Shown here: one piece after another, positions 28,345-37,709 of the stretch | How the letters are laid out: the number at the start of each line of letters is the position of its first letter | Numbering within the stretch: the stretch's first letter is position 1 | Assembly (NCBI GenBank): GCA_015056155.1 | Contig: SVGU01000001.1 | Coordinates: 31,961-95,960 of the forward strand | Length of the DNA: 64,000 nt | From: Clostridiales bacterium | Lineage (GTDB): Bacteria; Bacillota; Clostridia; Christensenellales; Aristaeellaceae | Direction: 5' to 3' | Translations under genes and position numbers: made by a program | The notes under the pieces: generated by a model | The model's database searches: none | The model's input: the letters and a program-made list of their open reading frames with translations, nothing else | Told to the model about the DNA's origin: nothing

Positions 28345-29422
28345 GGTCGTGCTGACGGTCGCGCTGATCGCGGCGCTGGCGTCCTTCCTGCTGGTGCCGC
28401 CGGGGATGCACACCCTCGCCGGCATCGACACGACGACCCTGCTGATGCTCTTTTCGCTGATGACCATCGTGGCGGGATTCCGGCACATGGGCGCCTTTGA
28501 CAAGCTGGCCGCCGCAGTCACCTCGCGCATCCGCACCCTGCGGGGGCTGGCGTTTGTGCTCACGTGCGGCTGCTTCCTGCTGGCGATGGTCGCCACGAAC
28601 GATGTGGCGCTGATTACCCTCGTGCCCTTCACGCTCCTGTTGATGCGGGGCGCGGAGATGAAGCACCTGACGCTGACGGTGGTGCTGGAGACCATCGCCG
28701 CCAACCTGGGCAGCATGGTCACGCCCATCGGCAACCCGCAGAACCTGTACCTGTATTCCAGCCAGAAGCTGGCGGCGCTGGATTTCCCCCGGCTGACGTG
28801 GCCCTATGCGGCGCTGGCGTTTGCGATGCTGGCCGGGTGCTGCCTGCTGATCCCCCGGGAAAGCGTGCGCGCCGGAAACGGTGAGGCATCGGCCCTGCCC
28901 GGGCGGAAGCTGGCCCTGTATGGCGGGCTGACCGTCCTTGCGCTGCTGGCGCTGGCGAAGGTGATCCCGGACTGGGCGCTGGCGGCGGCGGTGCTGCTGC
29001 TGACGCTGCTGCTGGACCGGCCGGTGCTCCGGCAGGTGGACTACACGCTGCTGGCGACGTTCGTATGCTTCTTCGTGTTCGTCGCGTCGGTGAAGGCGTA
29101 TGCGCCAGTTTCCGCGTGGCTGGAGGGGCTGATGGCGGGCAGTCCGCTGCTGACGAGCCTCCTGGCTTCGCAGGTCATCAGCAATGTCCCGGCGTGCCTG
29201 CTGCTCTCGCCCTTCACCGGGGATGCGTCCGCGCTGATGCTGGGCGTGAACCTCGGCGGCCTGGGGACGCTCGTGGCGTCGCTGGCGAGCCTCATTTCCT
29301 TCCGGCTCTACGGGCAGGCGGAGGGCGCGGCGCGCGGCAGGTTCATGCTCGTCTTCACGGCGATGAACGTGCTGTTCCTCGCGGCGCTGCTGATGCTGGC
29401 GTGGGCGCTGGGCGCGGTGTGA
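28313..29422 (+). CDS. SLC13/ArsB/NhaD-type anion permease
   Basis: ~10 TM segments; TNDVALITLVPFTLLL; NLGSMVTPIGNPQNLYLY; SQVISNVPACLLLSPF. Confidence 0.88.
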   Translation: MKRILTWLKHEVVLTVALIAALASFLLVPPGMHTLAGIDTTTLLMLFSLMTIVAGFRHMGAFDKLAAAVTSRIRTLRGLAFVLTCGCFLLAMVATNDVALITLVPFTLLLMRGAEMKHLTLTVVLETIAANLGSMVTPIGNPQNLYLYSSQKLAALDFPRLTWPYAALAFAMLAGCCLLIPRESVRAGNGEASALPGRKLALYGGLTVLALLALAKVIPDWALAAAVLLLTLLLDRPVLRQVDYTLLATFVCFFVFVASVKAYAPVSAWLEGLMAGSPLLTSLLASQVISNVPACLLLSPFTGDASALMLGVNLGGLGTLVASLASLISFRLYGQAEGAARGRFMLVFTAMNVLFLAALLMLAWALGAV

Positions 29423-29466
29423 ACTTGCATTTTTGACGGCAGAATTGCATTTTGAGAGGTTTTGAC

Positions 29467-29495
29467 TTGCAAAATTCCCTTCATTCGCGTATAAT
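29467..29495 (+). promoter_or_regulatory. Promoter of the RpiR-regulator operon
   Basis: TTGCAA - 17 bp - TATAAT. Confidence 0.6.
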
Positions 29496-29612
29496 GATGA
29501 ATGCCTGCGCAGGCAGGACTCAGCGGACAGAAAACCCGGCAGACGCAAGCTGCGACGGGATATGCCGGACGATCGGCCGGCAGGTGCGCCGCAGGAAGCG
29601 AGATGAAGGGTC

Positions 29613-30488
29613 ATGCAGGATATGCAGGACATGATCGAACGGCTGAATCAGTCGGGCAAGCGGCTCAGCAAGGGCCACAGGAAGATCGCGCAGTACATCG
29701 TTGAGCACTACGAGAAGGCGGTGTTCATGACCGCCAGCCGCCTGGGCGAAAGCGTGGGCGTGAGCGAATCGACGGTGGTCCGCTTTGCCTCCGCGATGGG
29801 CTACGAGGGCTATCCCCAGCTGCAGCGCTCCCTGCAGGAGCTGGTCAGCCACCGCCTCACCGCCAATCAGCGCTTTGAAATGGCGACGGAGATCGACCCC
29901 AGCGCCGCGCTGGGCATGGTGCTCAAGAGCGACATGCAGAACCTGCGCGCCACGCTGGAGCAGATGGACAACGCCGTGTTTGACGACGTGGTGCGCCGCC
30001 TGCTGTCCGCCAAGGCCGTGTACGTGATGGGACTGCGCTCGGCGGCCCCGCTGGCGCAGTTCATGGGCTATTACCTCAATTACATCTTTGACAACGTGCA
30101 TCTGGTGTCCTCCGGGGCGACGGACGTGTTCGAGGAGATCTCCAAGCTCAACGAGGACGATGTGCTGGTGGGTATCTCCTTCCCGCGCTACTCCACGCGA
30201 ACGCTGGAGGCGATGCGCTTTGCCAAGCGCTGCGGTGCGCAGGTGGTCGCCATCACCGACGGCCCCATGTCGCCGCTGACGGACATCGCCGATGCGACGC
30301 TGACCGCGCGGACGGACATGGCCTCCTTCGTGGACAGCCTTGCCGCGCCGCTGTCGCTGATCAACGCGCTGCTGGTGGCGCTGGGCCTGCACCGCAAGGA
30401 AGCGCTGACGCAGCACTTCCGCAAGCTGGAGTCCATCTGGGAGACGTACGAAGTCTACCTGGAGGAAGAAGGGAGACCCCGTGCATAA
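29613..30488 (+). CDS. MurR/RpiR-family transcriptional regulator (HTH_6 + SIS)
   Basis: KGHRKIAQYIVEHYEKAVFMTASRLGESVGVSESTVVRFASAMGYEGYPQLQ; SIS region YVMGLRSAAPLAQFMGYYL. Confidence 0.95.
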   Translation: MQDMQDMIERLNQSGKRLSKGHRKIAQYIVEHYEKAVFMTASRLGESVGVSESTVVRFASAMGYEGYPQLQRSLQELVSHRLTANQRFEMATEIDPSAALGMVLKSDMQNLRATLEQMDNAVFDDVVRRLLSAKAVYVMGLRSAAPLAQFMGYYLNYIFDNVHLVSSGATDVFEEISKLNEDDVLVGISFPRYSTRTLEAMRFAKRCGAQVVAITDGPMSPLTDIADATLTARTDMASFVDSLAAPLSLINALLVALGLHRKEALTQHFRKLESIWETYEVYLEEEGRPRA

Positions 30489-31716
30489 TGTGATCGTGAT
30501 CGGCGGCGGCGCGGCCGGAATGATGGCCGCGATCCACGCCTCCCGCCTCGGCGCGGCAGTGACGCTGCTGGAGCGGAACCAGAAGCTGGGCAAGAAGGTC
30601 TATATCACCGGCAAGGGCCGCTGCAACGTGACCAACGACTGTACGCTGGATGAGTTCATGAAGGAAGTCCCGCGCAATCCGCGCTTCCTCTACTCCGCGA
30701 TGAGCTACTTCTCCCCGCAGAGCATGATGGAGCTGCTGGAGGATGCGGGCTGCCCCGTGGTCGTGCAGCGGGGGCGGCGCGTGTTCCCCGCGACGGAGAA
30801 GGCCAGCGACGTGACCCGCGCGCTGGAGAAGCTCCTGCGGGAGGGCGGCGTGCACATCGTCTACGACGCGCGGGTGAAGGAGATCAACGAGGCGGACGGC
30901 GCGGTCACGGGCGTGACGCTGATGAACGGCGCCGTGTACCCGGCGGATCGCGTCATCATCGCCACGGGCGGCCTGAGCTGCCCGCTGACCGGCTCGACGG
31001 GCGACGGCTACCGGATGGCGGCGTCGCTGGGGCATACGGTCACGCCGCGCAGCGCTGCGCTTTCCGCGATCGAAACGGCCGTGGACTGGCCCGGCGAGCT
31101 GCAGGGCCTGAGCCTGCGGAACGTCACCCTGACGCTGAAGAAGGGCAGGAAGACCCTCTACACCGAGCTGGGCGAGATGCTCTTCACCCATTTCGGCATT
31201 TCCGGCCCGCTGGTGCTGACGATGAGCTGCCACCTGCCGGACGAGATGAAGGACGCGGATGTGACGCTGAACCTCAAGCCAGGCCTGGATGCGCAGCAGC
31301 TGGACGCGCGGCTGCAGCGGGATTTCGACGACAACAGCCGCAAGATGCTGCGCAGCGTCCTGCCGGGACTGCTGCCGGCGAGGCTGGCGGAGATCTTCCC
31401 CCGGCTGTGCGGCGTGGACGGCGACAAGGTCTGCGCGCAGATCACCCGCGAGGAGCGGGAGACCATCGCGCGGATGATGCAGGCGCTGCCCATCCCGCTG
31501 GAGAAGCTCGCGCCCATCGAGGAAGCGATCGTGACCCGCGGCGGCGTCTCCGTGAAGGAGATCGACCCCTCCACGATGGAGAGCAAGCTCGTTTCCGGGC
31601 TGTACTTCGCGGGCGAGGTGATCGACGTGGATGCGCACACCGGCGGCTATAACCTGCAAATCGCGTGGGCGACCGGCGCACTGGCCGGAACCTGCGCCGC
31701 GGAAGAAATGTTCTGA
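30481..31716 (+). CDS. NAD(P)/FAD-dependent oxidoreductase, HI0933/BaiN-like flavoprotein
   Basis: VIVIGGGAAGMMAAIHASRLGAAVTLLERNQKLGKKVYITGKGRCNVTND; GLYFAGEVIDVDAHTGGYNLQIAWATG. Confidence 0.95.
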   Translation: MHNVIVIGGGAAGMMAAIHASRLGAAVTLLERNQKLGKKVYITGKGRCNVTNDCTLDEFMKEVPRNPRFLYSAMSYFSPQSMMELLEDAGCPVVVQRGRRVFPATEKASDVTRALEKLLREGGVHIVYDARVKEINEADGAVTGVTLMNGAVYPADRVIIATGGLSCPLTGSTGDGYRMAASLGHTVTPRSAALSAIETAVDWPGELQGLSLRNVTLTLKKGRKTLYTELGEMLFTHFGISGPLVLTMSCHLPDEMKDADVTLNLKPGLDAQQLDARLQRDFDDNSRKMLRSVLPGLLPARLAEIFPRLCGVDGDKVCAQITREERETIARMMQALPIPLEKLAPIEEAIVTRGGVSVKEIDPSTMESKLVSGLYFAGEVIDVDAHTGGYNLQIAWATGALAGTCAAEEMF

Positions 31717-31832
31717 GCAACGGGTGTCGGGCAGGTCGAAGCACCTCCGCTGGGAGCGCAAGCGATCCAGCAAGCCCGGCCAAAGGAGCAGCACGCGAAC
31801 GCAGCAACAAAGGAAAAGACAAGAAAGATCGC

Positions 31833-31898
31833 GCAACGGGTGTCGAGAGGGTCGAAGACCCTTCGCGGGTCCAGGGCAGAGCCCTGGGGGCACCGGCG
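31833..31898 (+). repeat. GC-rich palindromic dispersed repeat, copy A
   Basis: GCAACGGGTGTCGAGAGGGTCGAAGACCCTTCGCGGGTCCAGGGCAGAGCCCTGGGGG; degenerate partial copy at 31717-31760. Confidence 0.75.
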
Positions 31899-31914
31899 CT
31901 AAGGAGATATTGTT

Positions 31915-32913
31915 TTGCATTACATTGTGGTGGACCTGGAATGGAATCAGCCGCTGTCCTTCGATACGCATGTGTACCGCGAGGTGGGCGACCGGCTGAT
32001 CTTTGAGATGATTCAGATCGGTGCGGTGAAGGTCGGCGAGAACTTTGAGGTGATCGACTCGATCTCCATCCCGATCAGACCGACGCATTATGTGAAGATC
32101 CATCCGCGCATCCGCAAGATGACGCAGCTGGGTGCGGAGGAGCTGGCGGACGCGCCGCAGTTCCTGGAGGCGATGGATCAGTTTGCCGCGTGGTGCGGCG
32201 AGGACTATACCCTGCTGACGTGGGGCTGCGACGACGTGAGCGTGCTGAAGCAGAACATGGACTTCTTCGGCTGCAAGGTGGCGCTGCCGCCCCTGTGCGA
32301 CATCCAGCGCCTCTTCTCCGATGTGCACAAGTGCCGCGAGCGCAAGGGCCTCAAGGCGGCGATGGAGATGCTGGACATCCAGCCGGACGAGGCGCGCTAT
32401 TTCCATAACGCCCTGCACGACGCGTACTATACCGCGCTCGTCTTCGCCAAGCTGCCCAACCCGGAGGACGTGCTCAAGTATCCCCAGCAGCCGCGCCCCC
32501 TCATCCATTCGGATAAGCACGAGCGCCGCAAGGGACACAGCTTCGCGTCCATCAAAGAGGCCTTCGAGAGCGAGTTTGCGCGGGAGCCCCGCTGCCCCGT
32601 GTGCGCCAAGAAGGCGAAGCTGGAGGAGGAGGGCTATGTCCGCCAGACCGCGGACAAGTACATCGGCCTGGCCAAATGCCCGCAGCACGGGATGCTGCTG
32701 GTGCGGCTGCGGCTTCAGCTGACCCACTCCGGCGAGCGCCTGCTGAGCATGAACCTCGCCAAGGCGGCCCCCAGCAACCGCGCCTACGTCCACACCAAGC
32801 GCCTGCAGCAGCAGCAGCGGGACGCGGAGTACGAGGCTGCGCACGGTCATCCCCGTGACCTGGAGGCGGAGCTGGCGATGGTCGACCGCAGCAGCATGCC
32901 CTTTGACGACTGA
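31915..32913 (+). CDS. DEDD 3'-5' exonuclease (ExoX/KapD-like)
   Basis: TTG start; HYIVVDLEWNQP (ExoI), HNALHDAYYTALVF (ExoIII). Confidence 0.9.
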   Translation: MHYIVVDLEWNQPLSFDTHVYREVGDRLIFEMIQIGAVKVGENFEVIDSISIPIRPTHYVKIHPRIRKMTQLGAEELADAPQFLEAMDQFAAWCGEDYTLLTWGCDDVSVLKQNMDFFGCKVALPPLCDIQRLFSDVHKCRERKGLKAAMEMLDIQPDEARYFHNALHDAYYTALVFAKLPNPEDVLKYPQQPRPLIHSDKHERRKGHSFASIKEAFESEFAREPRCPVCAKKAKLEEEGYVRQTADKYIGLAKCPQHGMLLVRLRLQLTHSGERLLSMNLAKAAPSNRAYVHTKRLQQQQRDAEYEAAHGHPRDLEAELAMVDRSSMPFDD

Positions 32914-33002
32914 CAATAGAATAAGCAAATCCGGCCGTGACCGGCTGCCGGGGCGATCGCCGCCCGGGAGCAGCCGGCGGAGCCGGGGATTGGAGGCATT
33001 GT

Positions 33003-34652
33003 ATGAGGATTGTGTATCGTGGCAGAAGCATTGATGTGGAGGCCGGCATGACGGTCATGCAGTGCCTTCTTGCGTCCGGCGAGCCTGCGGAGGGCGCGCT
33101 GGCGGTGCAGCAGGGCGGCGTGGTGCTCGAGCTGGGCGACCCCGTCCGGCAGGAGGGCGAGCTGCGCCTGCTGACCCTCGCGGACGAGGAGGGTCGCCGC
33201 ACCTACGAGCGTGGGCTGCGCTTCGTGGCGCTGCTGGCGATGCGCCGCCTGATGCCCGGACGCCGCGTCCGCATCGAGTACAGCGTGGGCGGCGGCGTGT
33301 TCCTCTGTACGCCGGGGCATGAGCTGACCGCGGCGGACTGCGAGGCGATCCGGGAGGAAATGGAGCGCATCACCGAGGACGACCTCGCATTCGACAAGCG
33401 GGAATGGTCCCTGGACGATGCGATCGCCTATTTTGAGGAGGAGGGCATGCCCGACAAGGTGGAGCTGCTCAATCGCCGCCCGGTGCCCTTCTTCAACATG
33501 TACGAATGCGGCGGCATGTGGGAGTACTTCTACGGCGCAATGCCGCCCAGCACGGGCTATGTGAGCGTCTTCGGCGTGGAGCACATGCCGGGGCGGGGCA
33601 TTGCGCTGCTGATGCCCGGCGCGGACGACCCGCTGCACCCGGCGGCTTACATCGACCGCCCGAAGCATCTGCGGGTGTTCGACCAGTCGGCGGCGTGGTG
33701 CGCGATCCTCGGGGTGAAGAATGCCCCCGATCTGGACCGGTTGATCGAGCAGCGGCAGCTCCGCTCCTTCATCCGCGTCAACGAGGCGCTCCATGCCAAG
33801 GCCATCGACGAGATCGCCGACGCCATCGCACAGCGCGGCAGGCGCATCATCCTCATCGCCGGGCCGTCCTCCTCGGGCAAGACGACGACGACCGGCCGTC
33901 TGGCGGTGGCGCTGCGGGTGCTGGGGTATCAGCCGACGCTCATCTCCCTCGACGATTACTACCGCAACCGGGAGGAGCTGCCCGTGGAGCCGGACGGCAC
34001 GATCGACCTCGAGGGCATCCACACCATTGACGTGCCGCTGTTCCGGGAGCACATGCTGCGATTGCTGGCGGGCGAAACGGTCGAGATCCCGCGGTACTCC
34101 TTCGCCACGGGCCGCCGGATGGAAACGGGCGTGCCCACGTCCCTCGCGCCCGGTCAGCCGGTGCTGATCGAGGGCATCCACGGCCTGAATCCCCAATTGT
34201 CCGAGGGCGTGCCGGAGGAGCTGATCCACCGCGTGTTCGTTTCCGCCCTGACCTGCATCAACCTCGACGACCACAACCGCATCCGCACCACCGATGTACG
34301 CCTGCTGCGCCGCATCGTGCGGGACAATCAATTCCGCTCCACCCCGCCGGAGGAGACCCTCGCCATGTGGCCCAGCGTCCGCAAGGGCGAGGAGACCTGG
34401 ATCTTCCCCTATCAGGAGAACGCGGACAGCATGTTCAACACCGCCCTGCACTACGAGCTGCCGGTGCTCAAAAAGTACGCCTACGGCATGCTCCGCGCCA
34501 TCCCGCCGGAAAGCCCGCACTACCTGACCGCCCGCCGGCTGGTGAAGATGCTCAACTACTTCACCGAGGCGCCGGACGAGGTGATGGACGAGGTACCGCC
34601 GCTGAGCCTGCTGCGGGAGTTCGTCGGCGGCTGCACCATCGACAAGGAATAA
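33003..34652 (+). CDS. Uridine-kinase/phosphoribulokinase-family nucleoside kinase with N-terminal TGS/ThrRS-like region
   Basis: AGPSSSGKTTTTGRLAVAL Walker A; SLDDYYRNREELP; N-terminal TGS-like/HxxxH-bearing region. Confidence 0.9.
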   Translation: MRIVYRGRSIDVEAGMTVMQCLLASGEPAEGALAVQQGGVVLELGDPVRQEGELRLLTLADEEGRRTYERGLRFVALLAMRRLMPGRRVRIEYSVGGGVFLCTPGHELTAADCEAIREEMERITEDDLAFDKREWSLDDAIAYFEEEGMPDKVELLNRRPVPFFNMYECGGMWEYFYGAMPPSTGYVSVFGVEHMPGRGIALLMPGADDPLHPAAYIDRPKHLRVFDQSAAWCAILGVKNAPDLDRLIEQRQLRSFIRVNEALHAKAIDEIADAIAQRGRRIILIAGPSSSGKTTTTGRLAVALRVLGYQPTLISLDDYYRNREELPVEPDGTIDLEGIHTIDVPLFREHMLRLLAGETVEIPRYSFATGRRMETGVPTSLAPGQPVLIEGIHGLNPQLSEGVPEELIHRVFVSALTCINLDDHNRIRTTDVRLLRRIVRDNQFRSTPPEETLAMWPSVRKGEETWIFPYQENADSMFNTALHYELPVLKKYAYGMLRAIPPESPHYLTARRLVKMLNYFTEAPDEVMDEVPPLSLLREFVGGCTIDKE

Positions 34653-34710
34653 GGCGGACGAAGCGTGTGCGGCATCATCTGTCTGCAAATCAGAAAGGAG
34701 GACGAAGTCC

Positions 34711-34998
34711 TTGATCCGTCACATCTGCATGTTCACCCTGAAGGACGACAAGGCTGCCAACGCGGCCGAGTTCTGCCGCCGCGCCGAGACGCTGCGCCCG
34801 ATCGCCACGGTGCGCGCCTTTGAGGTCGTGACCAACGCTCCGGGTACGCCGGGCAACAACTACGACGTGTCCCTCATCATCGACTTTGACGACGTGGAGG
34901 GCCTCGATTTCTACCGCGTATCGCCGGAGCACGTGGCCTTCGGCAAGTTCGTCGGCACGATCCGCATCGATCGCGCCTGCATCGACTACGAGTTCTGA
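34711..34998 (+). CDS. Dabb-family (stress-response alpha/beta-barrel) protein
   Basis: TTG start; IRHICMFTLKDD...YDVSLIIDFDDVEGLDFYRVSPEHVAF. Confidence 0.85.
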   Translation: MIRHICMFTLKDDKAANAAEFCRRAETLRPIATVRAFEVVTNAPGTPGNNYDVSLIIDFDDVEGLDFYRVSPEHVAFGKFVGTIRIDRACIDYEF

Positions 34999-35010
34999 GG
35001 AGGAATGCAT

Positions 35011-35928
35011 ATGCCGCGCGAGATCCTGAAGCCCTACGCCTATGACGACCCGGCGTATCCGGAGAATCACGCCCTGCCCGAGGGGGCGCGGGAGGTCCGC
35101 TGGCAGGACAGCTTCGGCTACGGCGTCGCGTTCCGCCCGGACATCCCCTATGCCGAGCGCGACGGCGAGCGGCTGACCATCCAGTACCTCACCCCCCGCA
35201 ACGACCGCCGGGACAACCCGCTGATCGTCTACGTGCAGGGCAGCGCATGGTTCCGGCAGGACGTGTACATCCATCTGCCGGAAATGATCCGCATGTGCCA
35301 GAAGGGCTACTGTGTGGCGCTGGTGCAGTACCGCCCGTCCACGACGGCGAAGTTCCCCGCGCAGGCGGAGGACGTCAAGACGGCGATCCGTTTCCTGCGC
35401 GCCCGGGCGGAGAAGTACCGCTTCGACCCGGAGCGCGTGGCCGTCTGGGGCGACTCCAGCGGCGGCCACACGGCGCTGATGGTGGGCTTCACAGGCAACG
35501 ACTGGCCCAATGCCGGGGGTGACGAGGGCGATGCGTCCGTGAAATGCATCGTCGACTGGTACGGCCCGACGGTCGTGAGCGAGATGGGCTACGAACCCAG
35601 CTGCGGCGAGCATGTCAGCGCGGACTGCCCGGAGGGGTGGCTGATCGGTCATCTGTCCGTGCCGGAGAACCCGGAGCTGGCGGCGCAGACCGTACCCCAG
35701 CGCTACATCACCCCGGACAAGCCCACCCCGCCGGTGCTCATCATGCACGGCAGCCGCGACCGCACTGTCAACTTCCAGCAGAGCGTCCACCTGTACGAGG
35801 CCCTGCGCGCCATGAACAAGGAAGTCGACTTCATCAAGGTTCTCGGCGGCGACCACGGCTTCGGCGGCTTCTGCTGCGACGCGGCGCTGGACGAGGTGGA
35901 TGCGTTCCTGCGGAAGTGGTTGGGGTGA
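35011..35928 (+). CDS. Alpha/beta hydrolase (esterase/lipase-like)
   Basis: RVAVWGDSSGGHTALMVG nucleophile elbow; PVLIMHGSRDRTV; GDHGF. Confidence 0.9.
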   Translation: MPREILKPYAYDDPAYPENHALPEGAREVRWQDSFGYGVAFRPDIPYAERDGERLTIQYLTPRNDRRDNPLIVYVQGSAWFRQDVYIHLPEMIRMCQKGYCVALVQYRPSTTAKFPAQAEDVKTAIRFLRARAEKYRFDPERVAVWGDSSGGHTALMVGFTGNDWPNAGGDEGDASVKCIVDWYGPTVVSEMGYEPSCGEHVSADCPEGWLIGHLSVPENPELAAQTVPQRYITPDKPTPPVLIMHGSRDRTVNFQQSVHLYEALRAMNKEVDFIKVLGGDHGFGGFCCDAALDEVDAFLRKWLG

Positions 35929-35944
35929 GTGAGAGGGCGGGGGG

Positions 35945-36008
35945 CCTCCGGCGGGGAGGGACTCTGTCCCTCCACCCTGCAAGGGTCTTCGACCCTTGAC
36001 CCGTTTTG
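35945..36008 (-). repeat. GC-rich palindromic dispersed repeat, copy B (inverted)
   Basis: Reverse complement AAAACGGGTCAAGGGTCGAAGACCCTTGCAGGGTGGAGGGACAGAGTCCCTCC matches copy A. Confidence 0.7.
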
Positions 36009-36454
36009 GGGGATGTTTGTTGTCTTTGCCTTTGCGGGGGTCACGGGGCGTGACAGACGCCCCGCGACGCGCTCCAGCGGCATCGCCATGCGGAGTTGTG
36101 CGCCCGCCGTGCGGAGCACGGCGGATCACGGCTGCACTTTTGTGCAGCGTGGGGACGAAGGCTTGTGTACCTTGTTGCGTTCGCTTTGGCTCGAATCTGT
36201 GAGCGGAGCTCACAGAGTTCGAGCGTCGCCCCGGCTCGCCTTTCCTTTTGGTGTAGTGGGAGGCGGCCCCCACCTGCGGTGGGGTACGGGATTTACTGCG
36301 GCTGATGGGGTGGCGTGCTGACGCACGCATTCCCCCCAAGGAAGCGGTGTGCTGCGGCATATGCCGCGCGGGTCGATGACCCTTCGACGCGCGAAAGCGG
36401 CCTCCAAGCTGCAACACAAGTCAGCCCCAAAATGATAAGCCACCTGCGGCAGAG

Positions 36455-36490
36455 TACAAAAAAGGACGGCTCATAGCGAGTCGTCCTTTT
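36455..36490 (-). terminator. Terminator of the minus-strand XRE gene
   Basis: AAAAGGACGGCT...AGTCGTCCTTTT; minus strand ends in TTTTTT. Confidence 0.75.
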
Positions 36491-36491
36491 G

Positions 36492-36824
36492 TTATTCTTC
36501 AAGCGATTTCAGGAAGGTGTCCAGCAGGCGCAGAGCTGTTTCGCGATCCTTCGGATTGCAGGCGTGCAGCCGGGCGAGAATCTCGTTTTCGCGGGCGGAG
36601 GCTTGTGTGCTGTCGTCTGTCAGGATCTCGTCGGGCGTTATGTGAAGTGCGTTGCACAGCTTGATCAGCGTGTCGGTTCTGATATTCAGCGTGCCGCGTT
36701 CAAGACGGGCGTAGGTTTTGTCAGCGATACCCGCCGCTTCGGCAACCTCGTGCTGCGTCAGACCATAATGCTTCCGGATACGGAAAAGCTTCTCGCCAAT
36801 GTGTACCATGTCTTGAATCAGCAT
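36492..36824 (-). CDS. XRE-family HTH regulator
   Basis: LFRIRKHYGLTQHEVAEAAGIADKTYARLERGTLNIRTDTLIKLCNAL. Confidence 0.92.
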   Translation of the reverse strand: MLIQDMVHIGEKLFRIRKHYGLTQHEVAEAAGIADKTYARLERGTLNIRTDTLIKLCNALHITPDEILTDDSTQASARENEILARLHACNPKDRETALRLLDTFLKSLEE

Positions 36825-36940
36825 GATGTCACCACCTCTATTCTACCGGTATATCGGCATTATACTGCCGATATGAATTGACATCGAGGACAGATAGTGG
36901 TAGTATTATGGGTAGAATATGACCGATTTAGAGGTGAAAT

Positions 36941-37252
36941 ATGATCGATTACACAGCCTTAGGCCATCGCATCCGCACCCTGCGCACCGCATCAGGCCTG
37001 ACGCAGGCGGAGCTTGCGGAGCGGGTCGGCATATCCGCGTCCTTCCTGGGGCATATCGAGCGCGGGACGCGGGTGCTCAGTGTGGATACGCTGGCGGCCC
37101 TGTGTGCGGCGCTGTCCGCAACGCCCAACGACCTCCTCGGCATGGCGCATGCCGCCCTCGCTGCGCAGCTGCCCGCCCGGGTGACCGTTTCCGTCCCGGC
37201 GCTCCTGCAGGATGTCGCCGATTTGCTGAAAAAACAGCAAATTTCCGAATGA
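36941..37252 (+). CDS. XRE-family HTH regulator
   Basis: IRTLRTASGLTQAELAERVGISASFLGHIERGTRVLSVDTLAALCAAL. Confidence 0.92.
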   Translation: MIDYTALGHRIRTLRTASGLTQAELAERVGISASFLGHIERGTRVLSVDTLAALCAALSATPNDLLGMAHAALAAQLPARVTVSVPALLQDVADLLKKQQISE

Positions 37253-37267
37253 ATACAGCAAAACCTC

Positions 37268-37296
37268 TTGCAAATTCCGGAACCTTCGCATATAAT
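37268..37296 (+). promoter_or_regulatory. Promoter of the T-box/ileS transcript
   Basis: TTGCAA - 17 bp - TATAAT. Confidence 0.7.
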
Positions 37297-37302
37297 AGGT
37301 CG

Positions 37303-37576
37303 TAACGTTCACGCAGATGGGGACGGCAGGGCAGCGCGCCTTCAGCGAGCCGGTGGTTGGTGAAAGACCGGCAGGTATGTGCGCCTTCGCAGATCACCCC
37401 GGAGTGAGTCGTGCTGAATCAAGTAGGCGCGACCGGGCGCTCCCGATACAGGGCAAGCATGTGGCGTCTCCGCATGCGCAGAGTGGACAGCATATGCTGT
37501 CAAGCTTGGGTGGTACCGCGGATAGAGTAAATCATCCGTCCCAGTGATTGTTTGCTGGGGCGGATTTTCTTTTTTC
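37303..37576 (+). ncRNA. T-box riboswitch leader, Ile specifier (ATC at 37393-37395)
   Basis: AGCGAGCCGGTGGTTGGTGAAAGACCGGC, AAGTAGGCGCGACCGGG, T-box GGGTGGTACCGCGG (37508-37521), terminator ATCCGTCCCAG...CTGGGGCGGATTTTCTTTTTT; upstream of ileS. Confidence 0.95.
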
Positions 37577-37709
37577 GCCCCGAGGAGAGGTTTCGCCTCT
37601 GCGGAGGCGGCCAAGGGGCTTTCCGATCGCCCTTTGGAAACCTTCGGCCGCTTCCTTTGAAGGCTGGACGAGGGTGCAGAGAATCGGTATACATCAGGAG
37701 GGAACAACC

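Noticed and set aside
36492-37252. XRE pair as a toxin-antitoxin or prophage remnant
   Set aside because: No toxin-like or phage gene accompanies the two regulators.
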